Source: JBOHER01 sp050701115 (GTDB taxonomy: Bacteria > Actinomycetota > Actinomycetes > Mycobacteriales > Pseudonocardiaceae). From it: a DNA stretch of 6,928 bases. Shown here piece by piece: positions 4,734 to 6,928 of this stretch. Made by a program: the position numbers and the translations under genes. Position 1 is the stretch's first letter. Every line of letters starts with the position of its first letter. Location of the stretch: positions 1-6,928 of the forward strand of contig JBOHER010000364.1 in NCBI GenBank assembly GCA_050701115.1. Reading direction: 5' to 3'. A model generated the notes under the pieces. That model was given only the letters and a program-made list of their open reading frames with translations. It was not told the origin of the DNA and searched no databases.

Positions 4734-5690
4734 ATGAACTGGTTCGTGTCGGCCGCCTTCGTGATGACCTGGAGTTCGGGCTTCATCGGAGCCAAGCTCG
4801 GCTCGGAGAGCGCCAGCGCGGTGACGGTCCTGATGTGGCGCTTCGTGCCGCTTGCGATCGTCCTGCTTGCTGCCATCTCCCTGTTGCGCGCGTCCCGAGA
4901 GCACCTCACCTCCAGGGTGGCGTGCCGCGAGGTCGTCATCGGCCTGCTGTCCCAGAGCGGCTACCTGCTGACCGTCTACTACGCGATTCAGCTGGGCGTT
5001 TCCAGTGGAACGACCGCGTTGATCGATGCGGCGCAACCACTTGTGGCCGGAGCGCTCGCCGGTCCGATACTCGGCGTGTGCGTGTCACGACGACAGTGGC
5101 TCGGCCTCGTGATCGGCGCACTCGGGGTCCTGGTCGTGACCCATGGCGACGCGATGGCCGGGGCCGGCACACCCCGGTGGGCCTACGCGGTGCCGTTTCT
5201 GGGGATGCTCACCCTGGTGGCCGCGACGTTCCTGGATCGGCGCTCGACCACATCGATCAAGCCGTTGACCGCACTGACCATTCACTGCACGTCCAGCGCC
5301 GTGCTGTTCAGCCTGATCGCCGTTGCCACCGGGGACGTGGTTCCGCCGAGCGCACTATCGTTCTGGATCAGCACGGTGTGGCTGATCGTGTTCTCGACCT
5401 TCGGCGGGTACGGCTTCTACTGGCTGGTGCTGCGCCGGGACGGCGTCACCAGAATCAACTCCCTGATGTTCCTCATGGCGCCCACCACCATCGTCTGGGG
5501 AGCGGTGATGTTCGGCGAGCCGTTCGGATGGCAGACGGTCATCGGGCTGGCGATCTGCGTGGTCGCCGTGGTGACCGTGCGTGCGCCCGCGCAAGATCCG
5601 CGTCGGGCGGGTACTGCGTATTCCGTGATCACCCGTCCGCAAGCTAGTCGCAGACCGGGCAGCGGGACGTGTGCTGTCCGGCGGACATGA
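4734..5690 (+). CDS. EamA/DMT-family transporter, probable exporter
   Basis: A 318-residue inner-membrane protein with two EamA repeats and ten predicted membrane helices: roughly 1-20, 30-51, 64-88, 92-114, 121-138, 148-168, 178-199, 208-233, 241-262 and 265-283. Typical features are the N-terminal WSSGFIGAKL, QPLVAGALAGPILG at the end of the first repeat, and FGEPFGWQTVIGLAICVVAVV at the end of the second. The family exports amino acids, metabolites or drugs, or takes up metabolites; the substrate is not readable from the sequence. GAGG at 4724-4727 lies 6 nt before the ATG at 4734-4736. The divergent TetR gene and the operator pair in between suggest induction by the transported compound or a related molecule. 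After the last helix the protein carries a basic, hydrophilic tail of about 35 residues (284-318), part of which is encoded over the 3' end of the convergent zinc-ribbon gene. No frameshift is needed to explain it. Confidence 0.92.
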   Translation: MNWFVSAAFVMTWSSGFIGAKLGSESASAVTVLMWRFVPLAIVLLAAISLLRASREHLTSRVACREVVIGLLSQSGYLLTVYYAIQLGVSSGTTALIDAAQPLVAGALAGPILGVCVSRRQWLGLVIGALGVLVVTHGDAMAGAGTPRWAYAVPFLGMLTLVAATFLDRRSTTSIKPLTALTIHCTSSAVLFSLIAVATGDVVPPSALSFWISTVWLIVFSTFGGYGFYWLVLRRDGVTRINSLMFLMAPTTIVWGAVMFGEPFGWQTVIGLAICVVAVVTVRAPAQDPRRAGTAYSVITRPQASRRPGSGTCAVRRT

Positions 5691-5841
5691 TCGTGCCGGA
5701 CGACGCGTAGGGATGCAGGAGCATCCGCAGCTGGGAACAGGAGTTGCAGCGCACCCAGGTGACGTATCCCTGGCTGGTGCTGTGGCGCGATACCACTGTG
5801 TAGGCCACTGCTGAATTCTCGGTGCGTTCTGTCGATGCCAT
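5644..5841 (-). CDS. Small zinc-ribbon protein (65 aa)
   Basis: This short minus-strand frame encodes a protein with CNSC at residues 32-35 and CPVC at 61-64, the CX2C-X25-CX2C arrangement expected for a zinc ribbon. Between them lies LRMLLHPYASSGTIMSAG, in keeping with the beta strands of such a fold. The last residue after CPVC is aspartate, so the protein ends right at the knuckle. It is similar in style to small actinobacterial proteins of unknown function. The ATG at 5839-5841 has no good Shine-Dalgarno sequence, and the LysR gene starts 72 bp away on the other strand. The 3' 47 bp overlap the tail of the EamA gene in antisense. Paired cysteines at both ends of the fold support a real gene, not a shadow. 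A role in nucleic acid or protein binding is possible but unproven. Confidence 0.7.
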   Translation of the reverse strand: MASTERTENSAVAYTVVSRHSTSQGYVTWVRCNSCSQLRMLLHPYASSGTIMSAGQHTSRCPVCD

Positions 5842-5876
5842 AGCACCAGTCTCGACCAGGCAACCTTTTCAGTCCA

Positions 5877-5910
5877 TTGCACGTTTTCGCCGATAACAGT
5901 TTAAAGTTAT
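5877..5910 (+). promoter_or_regulatory. LysR promoter with ATAAC-N8-GTTAT box, apparently leaderless
   Basis: A -35-like TTGCAC (5877-5882), a 17-bp spacer and a -10-like TTTAAA (5900-5905) end just before the ATG of the LysR gene at 5914. A start point about seven bases further on would fall on or next to the A of the ATG, and no Shine-Dalgarno site is present. The dyad ATAAC-AGTTTAAA-GTTAT (5893-5910) straddles the -10, which is the placement of an autoregulatory LysR box. The same 72-bp gap must hold the promoter of the divergent zinc-ribbon gene. Confidence 0.5.
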
Positions 5911-5913
5911 TAC

Positions 5914-6840
5914 ATGATTGATCTGCGTCGCCTCCAGGTCCTCCGCGCAGTGCACCACCACGGCACGGTTACCGCTGCCGCCGCGACATTGCACTTGACG
6001 CCCTCCGCGGTCTCTCATCACCTGCGGGAACTCGCCCGAGAGCTCAAGATTTCGCTGACCGAGCCGCAAGGGCGCGGCATCCGGCTCACTCCCGGGGCTC
6101 TGCTCGTCGTCGAGCACTCGGACGCGCTGCTCGCCCGCTGGGAGGAGGCGCGGTCGGCGCTGGAGTCCTACCGTGCAGGCGACGGAGGCCTGCTGCGCAT
6201 GTGCGGTTTCCCTACCGCGGTGTCCGGTCTGCTGGCGCCGACGTGCGCGCTACTGCGAAGGGACCATCCCGATCTGAGCGTGCGGGTCAGCGAGTGCGAA
6301 GTGGTGGAGGCCTTCGATCTCCTGCTCGCCAACGAGGCCGATCTGGTGCTGGTCTCGCCCACCGATGGGGGGCCATCTCCCTCCGATGCCCGATTCGATC
6401 AGCGTCCCCTGATGAAGGAGCCGCTGGATCTTCTTGTGCCCGCGGGACACCAGCTGACGCTGGCCGGGAGCATCGGTCTTGCGGATGGCGCCGCCGAGAC
6501 CTGGGTCCTGCCTGCTCCTGGCACCTGCGATCACCACCAGCGGGTGATGGTGCACTGCGCGGTCGCCGGGTTCACCCCGTCGATCGGCCATCACGCAACC
6601 GAGTGGACCGCGATCTCGGCGCTCGTCGCCCATGGACTCGGCATCTCGCTGATCCCGCGACTGGCCGAACTGCCTGGCGAGCATGCTGTCGTTCGGCTGC
6701 CGCTGACCGTGGAACCGGTGCCGTCACGGCAAATTCTGAGCTGCGTCCGCCGAGGCAGTCGCGACCATCCGCTCATCAAGCGCGGCCTCAGCGCACTCCA
6801 GGAAGTGATCGACGCACGGCAGTCACTTGCTGTCGCATAG
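5914..6840 (+). CDS. LysR-family transcriptional regulator
   Basis: A 308-residue LysR-type regulator. The winged HTH is at residues 4-63: LRRLQVLRAVHHHGTVTAAA, then TLHLTPSAVSHHLRELAREL and a wing ending RGIRLTPGALLV. A linker helix (about 64-88) leads to a two-lobed effector-binding domain from about residue 92 (GLLRMCGFPTAVSGLLAPTC) to 298, with HGLGISLIPRLAEL near 255-268 as usual for the second lobe. The family binds DNA as a tetramer at T-N11-A dyads and often controls itself and a divergent gene, here the zinc-ribbon gene. The ATG at 5914 is the only start that keeps the full HTH, and it appears to be at or near the 5' end of the transcript. The effector is not readable. Regulation of the dioxygenase operon 2.4 kb away is conceivable but no matching box was found there. 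Confidence 0.92.
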   Translation: MIDLRRLQVLRAVHHHGTVTAAAATLHLTPSAVSHHLRELARELKISLTEPQGRGIRLTPGALLVVEHSDALLARWEEARSALESYRAGDGGLLRMCGFPTAVSGLLAPTCALLRRDHPDLSVRVSECEVVEAFDLLLANEADLVLVSPTDGGPSPSDARFDQRPLMKEPLDLLVPAGHQLTLAGSIGLADGAAETWVLPAPGTCDHHQRVMVHCAVAGFTPSIGHHATEWTAISALVAHGLGISLIPRLAELPGEHAVVRLPLTVEPVPSRQILSCVRRGSRDHPLIKRGLSALQEVIDARQSLAVA

Positions 6841-6873
6841 CGGCACCTTCCACAAGCTCCTGGAGACCGCCAC

Positions 6874-6893
6874 CCCGGCGGACCTCCGCCGGG
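6874..6893 (+). terminator. GC-rich hairpin after the LysR gene, possible terminator
   Basis: CCCGGCGGA (6874-6882), two loop bases and the exact complement TCCGCCGGG (6885-6893) form a strong hairpin 33 bp after the LysR stop. There is no run of T after it, so it would be the tail-less kind that is common in actinomycetes. A second, mutually exclusive pairing (CCGGGAA at 6889-6895 with TTCCCGG at 6907-6913) uses the same downstream arm. The last bases to 6928 contain no recognisable gene start. Confidence 0.45.
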
Positions 6894-6928
6894 AAACGTG
6901 TACCACTTCCCGGAGGGTTATTCACAAG

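Noticed and set aside
4670..4939. Extension of the TetR frame to a start at 4939 (295 residues)
   Set aside because: The extra 90 codons would run through both operator repeats and into the transporter gene; the 205-residue form has the normal family length.
4727..5647. Plus-strand frame of 306 codons overlapping the transporter gene
   Set aside because: It is Arg/Gly-rich out-of-frame translation; the 318-residue frame has ten membrane helices and the ribosome site.
1..6928. CRISPR array, tRNA or rRNA gene, integrase attachment site
   Set aside because: No regularly spaced repeats beyond the two-copy operator, no cloverleaf-like sequence and no integrase gene were seen on either strand.

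Overview
The window looks like chromosomal DNA from a high-GC actinomycete. Most genes have strongly G/C-ending codons, purine-rich Shine-Dalgarno sites, GTG starts and families typical of Actinomycetota; a genus cannot be named from the sequence alone. I counted two 60-base lines as a rough guide: 55% G+C at 1081-1140, in the left part, and 68% at 2941-3000, in the dioxygenase gene.

Left part (1 to about 2430) is accessory DNA. It starts with the first 284 codons of an ISAzo13-type DDE transposase on the minus strand, which runs off the window at position 1. Next comes a minus-strand pair: a small secreted protein (1976 to 1545) followed 41 bp later by a 191-residue protein with a PWGE-type beta-rich N-terminus (1503 to 928). 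These two genes have a lower G+C content and use codons such as ATA, AGA and AGG. After about 270 bp with no convincing gene comes a plus-strand remnant of the C-terminus of a PCMT/FxLD-type peptide methyltransferase. This part looks like a patch of insertion, transfer and decay.

Middle part (2556-4076) is a catabolic unit. A 16-bp perfect palindrome precedes an intradiol ring-cleavage dioxygenase whose iron ligands have hydroxyquinol 1,2-dioxygenase spacing. It is followed after 53 bp by a SnoaL/NTF2-like protein, probably in the same operon. The expected next enzyme, maleylacetate reductase, is not in the window.

Right part (4052-6928) holds a TetR repressor divergent from an EamA/DMT exporter, with two identical 19-bp operator-like repeats between their starts. 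Then comes a 65-residue zinc-ribbon protein divergent from a LysR regulator that appears to be leaderless and has an ATAAC-N8-GTTAT box over its promoter. Two convergent gene pairs overlap tail to tail (25 bp and 47 bp).

I see no complete new multi-gene system. The most unusual signals are a perfect 13-bp inverted repeat that would hide the Shine-Dalgarno site of the PWGE-type gene, the duplicated operator in the TetR/EamA gap, and the low-GC two-gene cassette beside the insertion sequence.
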